DNA of 22,405 bases from Bacteroidota bacterium (GCA_023430465.1 JAEZAM010000099.1:1-22405), one strand, 5' to 3'. Positions 5,922-14,885 are shown, counted from the stretch's first letter. Program-made: numbers and translations. The notes: a model not told the origin generated them from the sequence alone.

Positions 5922-7820
5922 CTACTCCTTCTTCACCAACACCACCCTGCTGCGATCAGCCTTGAATATCTTCTCATAAAAATCCACCAGCTCATTGTAA
6001 TCCGCCGGCTGATAGTTGCCGCCCCGCATTAGCAATGACCGATAATACGTGATCTTGCTTCCATCAAATACAATCGATGAACTGTACTCACCGAACTTAC
6101 TCTGAAACTTTGTATCCGCAGGCATCGCTTCTTTCGTATACGTACCCGGCAATATAAAACTTACCGTGTCCACATCCTTCCAGCCATTCCCCATCACGAT
6201 CGGAAACTTCCGCGAACTGTCGGCCGACATCTTGCTTCCATAACGACTCACCAGGTTGGGCTGAATGAACAGCCGCTTTCCCGTTACCGTGGCATAGTTC
6301 GCAATGTTCATATCCAACTGCTCCTCCAGCGCTGGTATTGCCTCTTTGATCTCGCGGTACTGGAAATTGTTGACATGATACGTGGCCAGGTCAAACTGCT
6401 CCTGCAGCCGTTCCTGGATCTTTCGCTTGTCACTGCGCGTCAGGAAATTCTGCAATTCATCCTGCTGTATACCTGTATGAAGACTGTTCAATTTTAATGA
6501 AATATTTCCCGCCTCATCAACTGTCGCCACTGAGTTTCTCACCAGCAGACTTTGATCCGGGCTGTAGGATGGCGTGCGCACAAGCTGCCCGCCATTCTCA
6601 TCAATCAACAAGGCATGCCTGTCGCCGGTGAATGATCCCATATACCCGGGCGTGGCAAACTGGTCCGTACACTCCAGCCAGATCGTATCTGACGCAACAG
6701 GCACACAAAGAATGGCGTGGTTGAATTGTTGTGCCGGGAAATCCGCCCGTATATCCTGACCCCTGCCTGCGCGTATCAATGCATAATAGGATTTAATTCC
6801 CGCCTCCTTGAGAATGGCATACATATAATTGGAGAGAGCCTTGCAATCACCATATTTCTTGCTCGATACAAATTTTGCCTCGAGCGGCTGCCATCCTCCG
6901 ATGCCAAGCTGTATACTGATATAACGTGTATTTTCCTGCATGTACTTATACAGTCGCTTCACCTTTTCCGGTGCAGAGCTGATGCCATCGGCAACACGGT
7001 GCACCTCCTGCTTCACATCATCCGGCAATACATCACGTCCTTTACTGAGCTCCCAGTTAAATTTTCCAAATGATTTCCAGTCGGACATATTGCCCTTAAA
7101 CCCATGGATCTCGAAATCCGTTGGACCGAGCAGCACGAGTGGGGTGAGCATCCGGAGCGATGGTGCGTATGCCTCTCTCGCGATGGCTCTGAGACCGGAA
7201 AGCTTCCATGTATAGATGCGCCGTGACTTTGCTTCCGTGATAACAGGTTCAGGGGCCTGCTGGTAACCACGATAGCGGAATGTGTAATCGGCAGGGGTTG
7301 ACACCACAAAACTGCTTTGCTCGATACCCAGCATCGAAGCCGACTGCGGATGCCAGTCAGGAAAAAACAGGGTGCCATTGTATTTTACCTCTATCTCATA
7401 CTCCACTGTATAAGGATAATTGCGATGCGAGAATGAATGATGCTTTACCCGTGTATCTGCAATCAATGAGCCCTGTGTGATCGACTCATCGGCAATGTCC
7501 TTCTTCTTCAGGCTACGTATCTCCTTTCCGGCAGCATCATATAAAGTGCCTTCAAATGACCGGATCACTTCGCGATCGTCATAATAATGACTCATCGCGG
7601 CATGGCTGTTCCCATTCTCATTCAAAACAGTTACTACAAACCGTCGTTTATAGACCGCTTCGCCTGCATTCTGTATCGTGAACTCCGTATCATCAAGTCG
7701 TATAACAGCATTTGCACCCGCCATGATCGGCTTTGGGATCCTGCTGATCGCATAAGGTTCCTCACCCGCAAACACCGGACGGGCAACTGACAACAGCACG
7801 ACAAATAATAAAACTCTCAT
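5922..7820 (-). CDS. Secreted DUF3857/transglutaminase-like protein, intact triad
   Basis: A 632-residue exported protein: signal peptide MRVLLFVVLLSVARPVFA (cleavage after about residue 18), a beta-rich DUF3857-type N-terminal domain (about 35-240), a transglutaminase-like core (about 265-400) and a C-terminal beta-rich domain. The papain-like triad is complete: Cys326 in KYGDCKALS, His368 in FNHAILC and Asp386 in LECTD. Such a core could have protease, amidase or cross-linking activity; the substrate is unknown. The start ATG at 7820 lies 11 bases after the stop of the upstream paralogue, so they are almost surely one transcript. Proteins of this architecture are common in Bacteroidota, often adjacent in pairs. 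Confidence 0.85.
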   Translation of the reverse strand: MRVLLFVVLLSVARPVFAGEEPYAISRIPKPIMAGANAVIRLDDTEFTIQNAGEAVYKRRFVVTVLNENGNSHAAMSHYYDDREVIRSFEGTLYDAAGKEIRSLKKKDIADESITQGSLIADTRVKHHSFSHRNYPYTVEYEIEVKYNGTLFFPDWHPQSASMLGIEQSSFVVSTPADYTFRYRGYQQAPEPVITEAKSRRIYTWKLSGLRAIAREAYAPSLRMLTPLVLLGPTDFEIHGFKGNMSDWKSFGKFNWELSKGRDVLPDDVKQEVHRVADGISSAPEKVKRLYKYMQENTRYISIQLGIGGWQPLEAKFVSSKKYGDCKALSNYMYAILKEAGIKSYYALIRAGRGQDIRADFPAQQFNHAILCVPVASDTIWLECTDQFATPGYMGSFTGDRHALLIDENGGQLVRTPSYSPDQSLLVRNSVATVDEAGNISLKLNSLHTGIQQDELQNFLTRSDKRKIQERLQEQFDLATYHVNNFQYREIKEAIPALEEQLDMNIANYATVTGKRLFIQPNLVSRYGSKMSADSSRKFPIVMGNGWKDVDTVSFILPGTYTKEAMPADTKFQSKFGEYSSSIVFDGSKITYYRSLLMRGGNYQPADYNELVDFYEKIFKADRSRVVLVKKE

Positions 7821-7831
7821 AGCAACAGCAG

Positions 7832-9835
7832 TTAGTTTGCTTTCTTTTTGAAAACAATTTGTTCATTGTGTTTTTTCACCACCATATTGAAAAAATCACG
7901 CAGCATATCATACTCATCGGGTGCGTAAACGGTTCTCTTCAATTGCAATCTTGACCGCATTGAAATGACGCCGTTTGAGTTCGAGATGCGGTATTCAAAA
8001 ATGCCATCTTCATCTTCATTCAGTTTTACGATCACCTGCTTGGGCAACTCATCCACTTCATAGCCCTTTGGCACCTCCATACGCAACAGGTAGACCTCAT
8101 CTTTGGTATAGGGCATTTCCACGGGATAAAGACGGGTAGCCGATTTGAAAGGGTTTTCTTTATAGCCCTCCGTCATCATTGGATTGATGTAGAGGATATC
8201 CTCATTATCCAGCTTCATGTTGAAGTTGTAGTGAATGTTGACCGGATCCTCAAAACGACGCAACGAATCTATTCCGGCTTCACTTAACTCCAGTTCGTGA
8301 CTGTATGATTTTGATAATGCCTGGAAATAGTTTTCCGGGCCCTGCTCCCTGATGCGGCTGCGGAGGCTGTAAGATTCATTCGGACCCGCGGTCTGCTGCA
8401 TGCTGCCCGCATAACCTTTGTCGGTATTAATGATGATCACGGATGAAACTTTACGTTCCAGGAGAGAGTCAGCATTGAACTCAAGCGGCGTTGCCTGGTC
8501 ATCAATGACCCGGGCATGACCATTGTAGCAATCGCTGGTGAGCGAACCAAACCCAAGCAGTGGTTTACTGGCATCGAGGTGATAGGTTTTTCCATCGATA
8601 TAAACCTGGCTGATCACGTAATTGAAGCGATCCATGAGCGGATAAAGCGAATAAACAAATCCATGAGACCGGGTACTCAGCATCACCGGACGGGCATCAA
8701 AACCGGCCTTGCGCAACATCGCGACAAGCAACAGGTTTACCTCCGCCACATTCCCTGTCTTTGCCTTCAATATACTCTTCAGGCTTTTTTCCAGCATGTA
8801 GGATGAGTAAGTTGCGGTGAAATTATCCCGCACATATTTGAAGATCCGTTTCGCCTTTTCCAGGTTATCCGTAGCATTGCCCATGGCATCTTCCACAGTG
8901 TTGTTGAGCCATCCATTGTCTTTGCCGAGAGCAAGTCCGAAATCCTCATCCTTGAGCAACTCCCCGGTAACCGTTTGCCAGGTACCCATGATGTTGCGGG
9001 GAGTGAAGGGATGCCGCAGCTCAGACAACTGAAATTCGATCTTGGCAATGTGATTGCCCAGCGTGGAAGTGAAATTTTCCTCCTTCAGTGCCGGGATATT
9101 TTCCATAGCATACCGGTAGTCGTTTACAAATGCCCCGAATGTGCTGCGGTCAGTTGATTGCGCGCCGCTGTAATCCGTCACCTGGAAGTTATCATGCCGC
9201 TGTTTGCTTTCTCTCACCACATAAGGGTGGTAGCCTTGCGTCATGTGTACATAGTTATAAAATTCGGGGATGGACACCTTGTATTCACTCCAAAGGCAGG
9301 GCAAATCACTTTGAAAATACCAACCGCGAAGATTGAATATAAAATCAGAGGTGATCTTGTACTCATATTCAATGATGCAGCCTTCGCGCAAGTCGGGAAA
9401 CGTGAACTTCCGTGCACTCCAGTTCTTAGACAATTTCTCTTTGTAAATGCTCGCCTTGTCGAGTTTAGCCTCGACGACTTTTCCATTCACCAGATTATAG
9501 GTGGAAGCTTTCAGAGAGTTAAGTTCCTCTTCGGAAGTTGACGTATTGTAAAGCCGGATCTCTTCTTCTGCGGCATCATACCCATTTTTATTTAGAATAT
9601 GCACACGCCTGAACGTTTTGAAGACAAGCGAAAATCCCCCTTTGCTGTTGCCAACCATTTCGGTTGAGCCGATCTCGGCCAACACAACGGCGCTGGCATT
9701 GCTGTCGATACTGTAAATGGTGGGAGCGAAATCAGCAGGTGATATTTTGCCGAATTTGGGCGTATTTTTTTGGGAGAAAGCCTGAAACGTGCAAATAAAT
9801 GATAATATGCACAGGGCATAAAAGCGAATTCTCAT
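7832..9835 (-). CDS. DUF3857/transglutaminase-like protein, degenerate triad
   Basis: A 667-residue exported protein, first gene of a two-gene operon. I take the ATG at 9835, which gives a clean signal peptide (MRIRFYALCILSFICTFQAFS, cleavage near 21); the only longer start is TTG at 9889. Domain order matches the downstream paralogue: DUF3857-like domain (about 50-280), transglutaminase-like core (about 315-440), C-terminal beta-rich part. In the core the GDC of active members reads GNV (361-363) and the expected catalytic His is Tyr406 in RFNYVIS; the Asp in YHLDAS is kept. So the enzyme is probably inactive and serves binding or scaffolding. Similar degenerate members are known in Bacteroidota. 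No convincing promoter was found in the 17 bases to queG; it must lie inside the start of queG. Confidence 0.85.
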   Translation of the reverse strand: MRIRFYALCILSFICTFQAFSQKNTPKFGKISPADFAPTIYSIDSNASAVVLAEIGSTEMVGNSKGGFSLVFKTFRRVHILNKNGYDAAEEEIRLYNTSTSEEELNSLKASTYNLVNGKVVEAKLDKASIYKEKLSKNWSARKFTFPDLREGCIIEYEYKITSDFIFNLRGWYFQSDLPCLWSEYKVSIPEFYNYVHMTQGYHPYVVRESKQRHDNFQVTDYSGAQSTDRSTFGAFVNDYRYAMENIPALKEENFTSTLGNHIAKIEFQLSELRHPFTPRNIMGTWQTVTGELLKDEDFGLALGKDNGWLNNTVEDAMGNATDNLEKAKRIFKYVRDNFTATYSSYMLEKSLKSILKAKTGNVAEVNLLLVAMLRKAGFDARPVMLSTRSHGFVYSLYPLMDRFNYVISQVYIDGKTYHLDASKPLLGFGSLTSDCYNGHARVIDDQATPLEFNADSLLERKVSSVIIINTDKGYAGSMQQTAGPNESYSLRSRIREQGPENYFQALSKSYSHELELSEAGIDSLRRFEDPVNIHYNFNMKLDNEDILYINPMMTEGYKENPFKSATRLYPVEMPYTKDEVYLLRMEVPKGYEVDELPKQVIVKLNEDEDGIFEYRISNSNGVISMRSRLQLKRTVYAPDEYDMLRDFFNMVVKKHNEQIVFKKKAN

Positions 9836-9852
9836 GAGCAGGTGTCGTCGTT

Positions 9853-10878
9853 TTGGTTGAAGGGCAATTTTACATAAAATTCCCTGCAAACCCTATAGTA
9901 TCTTTACAAATTCACTTTACTACGATCAACACTTTTACGACGATATCAGGCCGGGCGCTAACGGTAAAGCAGCTTGCTCAGCAACTGGGATTCGATTATT
10001 GCGGAATAGCGAAGGCCGTGCGGCTTGATGACGATGCGGTTCGCCTGGAAAACTGGCTTAAACTGGGCATGCATGGCACAATGGGATATATGGAAAACCA
10101 TTTTGATATGCGAGTCGATCCAACCCGGCTTGTACCAGGCGCGAGATCGGTGATCACCCTGCTGAAAAACTATTACCCGCATGAGAAACAATCGTCTGAA
10201 GCGCCGAAGATAGCGCGTTATGCGTATGGACAGGATTACCACGATGTGATCCGCGCTGCGATGCGTGAGTACCTCGACAGGCTGCGCGAAACGTTTGGGC
10301 ACATCGATGGCCGTGGGTTTGTGGATTCAGCGCCGGTACTTGAACGGAGCTGGGCCGTTCGCAGTGGCCTTGGCTGGGTAGGAAAAAACGGGAACCTGCT
10401 TACCAAAAAATCAGGCTCATTCTTCTTCATCGCCACACTCATCACTGATCTTGAACTTGAGCCGGATGATCCGTTTGCAAAAGATTTTTGCGGCAGTTGC
10501 CGCCGTTGCATCGACGCCTGCCCTACCGATGCGATCCTGCCAGGCAAGGTGGTCGATGGCAGCAAATGCATTTCCTATCTCACGATAGAACTGAAAGATC
10601 AACTGATACCAGGCGAGATGCAGGGAAACTTTCGCGACTGGGCCTTTGGTTGTGATATTTGCCAGGAGGTATGCCCCTGGAACAGTTTTAGCAAGCCACA
10701 CAATGAACCAGCCTTCATCCCGATTCCGGAAGTGCTGAACCTGTCTACCGCCGAATGGGAATCTATGACGGAGGAGACCTTCCGGAAGTTGTTCAAAAAA
10801 TCGGCGTTAAGCCGCACGAAGCTGAAAGGGTTGCAACGCAATCTGCGATTTCTGAAATCCGGAAACGCTAACGGGTGA
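9853..10878 (+). CDS. queG: Epoxyqueuosine reductase QueG
   Basis: Cobalamin- and iron-sulfur-dependent enzyme for the last step of queuosine synthesis, reducing epoxyqueuosine to queuosine in tRNA. Residue numbers are from the TTG at 9853. A DUF1730-like N-terminal part (LGFDYCGIAKA near 45-55; MGYMENHFDMR near 77-87) is followed by DSAPVLER (158-165), which carries the conserved Asp, and GLGWVGKN. The two 4Fe-4S motifs are CGSCRRCIDACPT (Cys213, 216, 219, 223) and CDICQEVCPWN (Cys267, 270, 274), with Cys239 between. There is no ATG before residue 73, and homology would be expected to begin near residue 35; the true start could be this TTG or a rarer codon nearer 9950. The end overlaps the convergent barrel-like gene by 11 bases. 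Confidence 0.92.
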   Translation: MVEGQFYIKFPANPIVSLQIHFTTINTFTTISGRALTVKQLAQQLGFDYCGIAKAVRLDDDAVRLENWLKLGMHGTMGYMENHFDMRVDPTRLVPGARSVITLLKNYYPHEKQSSEAPKIARYAYGQDYHDVIRAAMREYLDRLRETFGHIDGRGFVDSAPVLERSWAVRSGLGWVGKNGNLLTKKSGSFFFIATLITDLELEPDDPFAKDFCGSCRRCIDACPTDAILPGKVVDGSKCISYLTIELKDQLIPGEMQGNFRDWAFGCDICQEVCPWNSFSKPHNEPAFIPIPEVLNLSTAEWESMTEETFRKLFKKSALSRTKLKGLQRNLRFLKSGNANG

Positions 10879-11458
10879 TCAGCCAACTGAGCCGGGCGAC
10901 AAGCCGGTTGTAGTCGTAAAAATATTTCCTGAATTCTTCTTCGCAGGGCGGGCTGAGGCAGGGATAGGTAAATCCATCTCTTACCTCGGTGGCGCGGCGA
11001 TTGTATCCCCCACTCAGCAGGAGGCCCGATGATCTACCAACAGGGATTTTAAACCCGATACCCGCTTCCCCATAAAAGCCTCCCCTGTTCACCGCGGTGG
11101 TATGATAGATGCCTGTAAGCGGCCGGTTCCGATCACTTACAAATGCATAGCCGGCATCTGCATAGAAAAACATTAGTTGCTTTTTCCCGAATGAGGCGCG
11201 GTACTCCGCGAACAAGGGTGTAGCCGGCTCGCGATACCAGTCGTAGCCAATACCTGCTCCCAGGAAATGCTGACCCAAACGGATGCCGCCAGAGGCCTGC
11301 AACAGGGGCCTGACGTCGGAAGCTCCGACACCAAGCCCTGCTGAGGCAACCGTCCACCATCCTTTTTTCTTCATTGCCTGGGCGTGCGATGTACCAGGTA
11401 TCATCGCAACTCCAAAGGCAGTTGCTATCAACAACAATGCATTTATCATTACTCTCAT
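10868..11458 (-). CDS. Outer-membrane beta-barrel-like protein
   Basis: A 196-residue protein with a signal peptide (MRVMINALLLIATAFGVAMIPG, cleavage after the Ala in SHAQA, near 27). The mature part alternates glycines and aromatic residues in a way typical of small outer-membrane barrels (GGFYGEAGIGFKIPVG, LLLSGGYNRRA) and ends in a strand-like LVARLSWLITR. A Cys pair (YPCLSPPC) near 165-170 may form a disulfide in an extracellular loop. No specific family is recognised. It is the last gene of the sigma-factor operon, six bases after the LVIVD gene, so probably part of the envelope regulon governed by that sigma factor. The 3' end overlaps convergent queG. Confidence 0.7.
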   Translation of the reverse strand: MRVMINALLLIATAFGVAMIPGTSHAQAMKKKGWWTVASAGLGVGASDVRPLLQASGGIRLGQHFLGAGIGYDWYREPATPLFAEYRASFGKKQLMFFYADAGYAFVSDRNRPLTGIYHTTAVNRGGFYGEAGIGFKIPVGRSSGLLLSGGYNRRATEVRDGFTYPCLSPPCEEEFRKYFYDYNRLVARLSWLITR

Positions 11459-11464
11459 CGTATC

Positions 11465-12727
11465 TTATTGTATCTGTATTTTACTGAGAAGACGCAGCGT
11501 GGAAGGGTTGGAATAATCATATTGCAGCAATCCTTCTTTTGCTACTACCAGGGCTATATTATTTTGTGCGATCACATCATAGGCATTCATGTCACCTATC
11601 GTGGTCAATAGCTGCAGATTGTTTACATCACCGGCATCGTAGACCTTCAATCCCTGTGACCCATCACAAATGAAAAGCGTGTTGCCGGACTTGGAGAGTC
11701 CATGCGGATTGTTCATCGGGTACACCTTTACCAGGGCAGGGTTCACAAAATTATTGAGTCTTACGATCTCGAGTTGATTCACGGTATTCTCGCAACTCAC
11801 ACCTGAACGGAGGGTAATGAAGGCGTGCGTATCGTCCGCTATCACAGGATCACAGGCTTCAGCATGCTGGAACTCTGCGTCGCGTGTAGGCGCATCGGGA
11901 TTGCCGACATTATAAATGAACATACCCGCCGCAGAACCAATGAATAACTTATTCTTGAATGGATAGATAGTTTCCACGCGCCACCCGAGTGAAATGTCGT
12001 TTGTCTGAGCCGGCTGGCCGGGATCGCTGATATTGAATACTCCGAGGTTGCTATAGCCAACAGTATAGAGGCGTTGGTTCATCACGGTAAACCGGGCCAT
12101 GGAACCGCCTGTCCCAATAGGCGTACTGTTGCTGCCGCTGGAGGCTGTAGAAAAGAAGACCCCTGGACTCATAGCATCCATCCACATCAGCCCGGATTCG
12201 CAATCCTGGACGACAGTCGTGTCTTTCTTTATCCAACCGGCGAGCGTTACGTTGGGGTTGTTGTTCCATACAAACCCATTAGACCATCTGCGTTCGGGGA
12301 ATACACCATCAATCACTTTTTCCACCCTTGCATTCATGGGATCACTGATGTTAATGGCAACAAGATCGGTGTAGAGGTCTGCATATAAAATACCATCCTT
12401 CACAGCGAGGTCGACATTGCCAGGAATATCTATGAAAGCAACTTTTGCCGGCGCCGCGGGATTGGTGTTATTGATGACATGAATCCCACGGTCAACATCA
12501 TTCAGTAAAATGTAATTGCCATATTTGTATATCTTACCGGGGTTCTCGATCTCCTTTGGTGCATTGCTGCGGATGTTGGCACGCACTTCCTCGTTTGTCT
12601 TATAGATCGGTACATAGTACGTGTATGTGTGATGTTGTTTACATTCATCCTTGATGCAGGCAGAGAAGCCTATGGCAAGAAGCAGGAACACGGCGATGAA
12701 GCTGCGTAGCAATTGTTTTGATTTCAT
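11465..12727 (-). CDS. LVIVD-repeat lipoprotein
   Basis: A 420-residue predicted lipoprotein: hydrophobic leader with a lipobox-like FSAC, Cys24 being the lipidation site. The rest is built from beta-propeller-like LVIVD repeats recognisable by recurring hydrophobic-Asp/Asn-Pro phrases: GIHVINNTNPAAP (81-93), LVAINISDP (122-130), LGVFNISDPGQPA (228-240), GMFIYNVGNPDAP (268-280) and GLKVYDAGDVNN (359-370). Such proteins sit on the cell surface or in the periplasm and usually bind partners or ligands; none is known here. Position between the beta-rich membrane protein and the barrel-like protein suggests one envelope complex or regulon. Start ATG at 12727. Confidence 0.85.
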   Translation of the reverse strand: MKSKQLLRSFIAVFLLLAIGFSACIKDECKQHHTYTYYVPIYKTNEEVRANIRSNAPKEIENPGKIYKYGNYILLNDVDRGIHVINNTNPAAPAKVAFIDIPGNVDLAVKDGILYADLYTDLVAINISDPMNARVEKVIDGVFPERRWSNGFVWNNNPNVTLAGWIKKDTTVVQDCESGLMWMDAMSPGVFFSTASSGSNSTPIGTGGSMARFTVMNQRLYTVGYSNLGVFNISDPGQPAQTNDISLGWRVETIYPFKNKLFIGSAAGMFIYNVGNPDAPTRDAEFQHAEACDPVIADDTHAFITLRSGVSCENTVNQLEIVRLNNFVNPALVKVYPMNNPHGLSKSGNTLFICDGSQGLKVYDAGDVNNLQLLTTIGDMNAYDVIAQNNIALVVAKEGLLQYDYSNPSTLRLLSKIQIQ

Positions 12728-12741
12728 ACTGGTGTATTTTC

Positions 12742-12765
12742 AATCCTGACAACACGTGCAGGATT
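12742..12765 (-). other. Intra-operon hairpin between two operon genes
   Basis: Perfect seven-base arms AATCCTG (12742-12748) and CAGGATT (12759-12765) with a ten-base loop lie in the 47-base gap between the beta-rich membrane protein gene and the LVIVD gene. No T-run follows on the minus strand, so it may be an mRNA processing or stability element rather than a terminator. Confidence 0.3.
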
Positions 12766-12774
12766 ATCGTTGCA

Positions 12775-14280
12775 CTATTTCTTACGTGATGGAAGAATAA
12801 ATCGCGCAGTAAGGCCCGAATTGATAAAGTACTGGCGTGTACCAAAGGAAGGTTTGGTGATGCTTCGCAGGTCAATGTAAAATTCAGGACCAATACTCCA
12901 TTGAAGTTTCCCAGGTTTGCCAAAAGCAACATGCATTCCTGTAGCAACGCCGAGACGGAAGCGCTTGAAGCCATCCTTATTCTCGTAGTAAATGCCATTG
13001 AAGGCTGTATCGTACAATAGCGGACTTCCACTGATCATATAACCCGGCACAAGTGATCCCGACCAGGAGATGCGCGTAGTTTTGCTGCGATTGAGCTGCG
13101 CTTCAAAAGTCAAAGGCAACTGAACGAAATGATATTGATTTGTATAAGACTTATCCTGCGGACCGCGGTACACGACGTTGGTGGCTACAGGCTGCTGCGT
13201 ATATGAATCAAAATTCACCGGATCATTGTACCGCGTTCCTACACGCATCAAGGTGGTCATGTAAGCATATGCGATACCGGCCGAAATGCGCGTTCTTTCA
13301 GTCAGTGGATAAGCGGCGTTGATACCAAACTTCAGGGCCATGCCTGAACGGATCTCTGACGGCGGCATCACGGGGTTCACAGCGGGCCCAGGCTGAGGCG
13401 AGTTGGAAAATGCCGGCATATTATCAGCACGCGATTTTACCAGCCGCGGCAACTCATCCACATGATCGTTGATTCCTCCACCTGCTACTACGCTCCACTC
13501 CCAGCCCTCCCTGACAGTGCCGGATTTCTTCAATGGATATTCAGTGGCCGCCACCGCACCGGGTGATGGATCCAGTTCATCACGCTGCAACTGTTTTGCT
13601 ATGCTGTTTCTGACAGCATCGAAGCCGTAGACATTACTCGCAGCAGGGTCGATGTAGCGATATTGCTTTTCTGCAGCGGCCGTTTCAGGACGCGGATGCT
13701 GCGTATCGCTGCTTGTTGTGTTTTCAAACGCATCGTCCGTCGCGGCACCAGGGTTCGAAAATGGCGTTACTGCATTAATCTTTTTCGAAGAAACACCACG
13801 CCGATTTTTGTTTCGCGGCTCGGAAGCCGCAACGGTAGGGCTTTTTCTGTCTTCCCTTTGTGAAGCCGAAGCCTGTGAACCGGTCGCAGTTTCAGAGATA
13901 ATATTGCTGCCCTTCAGTGCAGGATCAGGCTTGACGGTTGTTGTTGCCGGAGTTTCGTCAACTTTTATTTTATCATTCGCACTGATTGGTCTTTTGCTCG
14001 AGTGATGAGACTGTTGCTCTGTATTCGCGTCCGGCAGCGTGCTTGTAACAGACCCGGGCTTATCTGCCAGTGCGGATGAATACTTACCTGTATCAAATGC
14101 AAGGTAACTGCCTCCACCGAGGAGCAGCAGGCCAATGAAGGTGAAAAAATAGATTGCTCTCTTCCTTCTCTTCTCGCGCCGCAACGATGTTTCGATATGC
14201 TGCCATACAGCATCGGATGGCCGGAAACGGAGGCCACCCATATCTTCCTGGAGCTCCTTCTCAAATTTCTTTTCCGGCAT
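12775..14280 (-). CDS. Membrane protein with anti-sigma-like head and beta-rich C-terminus
   Basis: Likely the anti-sigma partner of the ECF factor just upstream. From the ATG at 14280 the product has 501 residues: a cytoplasmic head (1-40, including the PSDAVWQHIETSLRREKRR helix common to such proteins in this group), one membrane helix (about 41-62), a long low-complexity Ser/Thr/Pro/Ala-rich linker (about 65-245) and a beta-rich domain (about 255-501) that looks like an outer-membrane barrel (PF13568 type). A longer frame reaches 14367, but ATG 14280 overlaps the sigma gene by only 20 bases and starts right before the head. No FecR or zinc anti-sigma motif is seen; the anti-sigma role is inferred from position and topology. 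Confidence 0.75.
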   Translation of the reverse strand: MPEKKFEKELQEDMGGLRFRPSDAVWQHIETSLRREKRRKRAIYFFTFIGLLLLGGGSYLAFDTGKYSSALADKPGSVTSTLPDANTEQQSHHSSKRPISANDKIKVDETPATTTVKPDPALKGSNIISETATGSQASASQREDRKSPTVAASEPRNKNRRGVSSKKINAVTPFSNPGAATDDAFENTTSSDTQHPRPETAAAEKQYRYIDPAASNVYGFDAVRNSIAKQLQRDELDPSPGAVAATEYPLKKSGTVREGWEWSVVAGGGINDHVDELPRLVKSRADNMPAFSNSPQPGPAVNPVMPPSEIRSGMALKFGINAAYPLTERTRISAGIAYAYMTTLMRVGTRYNDPVNFDSYTQQPVATNVVYRGPQDKSYTNQYHFVQLPLTFEAQLNRSKTTRISWSGSLVPGYMISGSPLLYDTAFNGIYYENKDGFKRFRLGVATGMHVAFGKPGKLQWSIGPEFYIDLRSITKPSFGTRQYFINSGLTARFILPSRKK

Positions 14281-14824
14281 AGCGTTCCTTTTTGACCAAC
14301 GAATATTTATCGATCCACGTGATGAGGAGGTTCCGTGCGCGGGCATATTGCGAGCGGGAGGTACCATCGCTGATCCCCAGCATCACTCCGATCTCCACAT
14401 GGGAATAACCTTCAATGGCGTGAAGGTTGAAGATAACCTGGTAGCCCGGAGGTAACTGACGGATAAGATCAGCGATTTCCTTGGCCTGCAACCTGACTGC
14501 GGGGTCACCATCGGCTACCGGATGCAGGTATTCCTCTGTAAAGAACATCTCCTCCTGGTATTTCCTGTGGCGCTTGATATAGTTCAGGGCAGTGTTGACC
14601 ATGATCCGGCGGATCCAGGCCCCCAGTTCCCCCTCCTGCTTGTATTGATCGAGGTGCTTGAAAACTTTGACAAACCCCTCCTGCAGCACGTCCTCGGCAT
14701 CCCGCGCAGAACGGGTATAGCGATAGCAGACGCCGAGCATGGTCTCTGCATAGAGCTCATACAATTGCTTTTGCGCCTGTACTTTGCCTTTAAGGCAATC
14801 CTTTACCAGTTTCTGTGGGTCCAT
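14261..14824 (-). CDS. ECF-type RNA polymerase sigma factor
   Basis: A 187-residue sigma-70 family factor of the extracytoplasmic-function type with only regions 2 and 4. Region 2 (about 17-85) includes DAEDVLQEGFVKVFKHLDQYK's conserved core (Asp42 to Lys56) and GAWIRRIMVNTALNYIKR; region 4 (about 120-172) includes LPPGYQVIFNLHAIEGYSH and the helix-turn-helix ISDGTSRSQYARAR, which read -10-like and -35-like elements respectively. Start ATG 14824 (MDPQKLV); the frame runs on upstream to 14899 without a sensible protein. First gene of the operon down to 10868, overlapping the next gene by 20 bases, which suggests coupled synthesis of sigma and anti-sigma. The dyad at 14861-14880 lies in its leader. 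Confidence 0.93.
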   Translation of the reverse strand: MDPQKLVKDCLKGKVQAQKQLYELYAETMLGVCYRYTRSARDAEDVLQEGFVKVFKHLDQYKQEGELGAWIRRIMVNTALNYIKRHRKYQEEMFFTEEYLHPVADGDPAVRLQAKEIADLIRQLPPGYQVIFNLHAIEGYSHVEIGVMLGISDGTSRSQYARARNLLITWIDKYSLVKKERYAGKEI

Positions 14825-14860
14825 CACGTGTAGCTGCTGACAAACAAACAATATCAATCG

Positions 14861-14880
14861 TTGCACGTCCGCGGATGCAA
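14861..14880. promoter_or_regulatory. Dyad upstream of the sigma-factor operon
   Basis: TTGCA (14861-14865) and TGCAA (14876-14880) enclose a perfect eight-base palindrome TCCGCGGA (14868-14875), slightly off-centre. It lies 36-56 bases upstream of the sigma ATG. A TATTGTTTG sequence nearer the gene (minus strand) resembles a TAnnTTTG box with one extra base. Operator or promoter function is an inference. Confidence 0.3.
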
Positions 14881-14885
14881 GAAAT

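Noticed and set aside
12775..14367. Longer start for the beta-rich membrane protein (14367)
   Set aside because: Adds 29 residues inside the sigma gene with no domain sense; ATG 14280 fits the family start.
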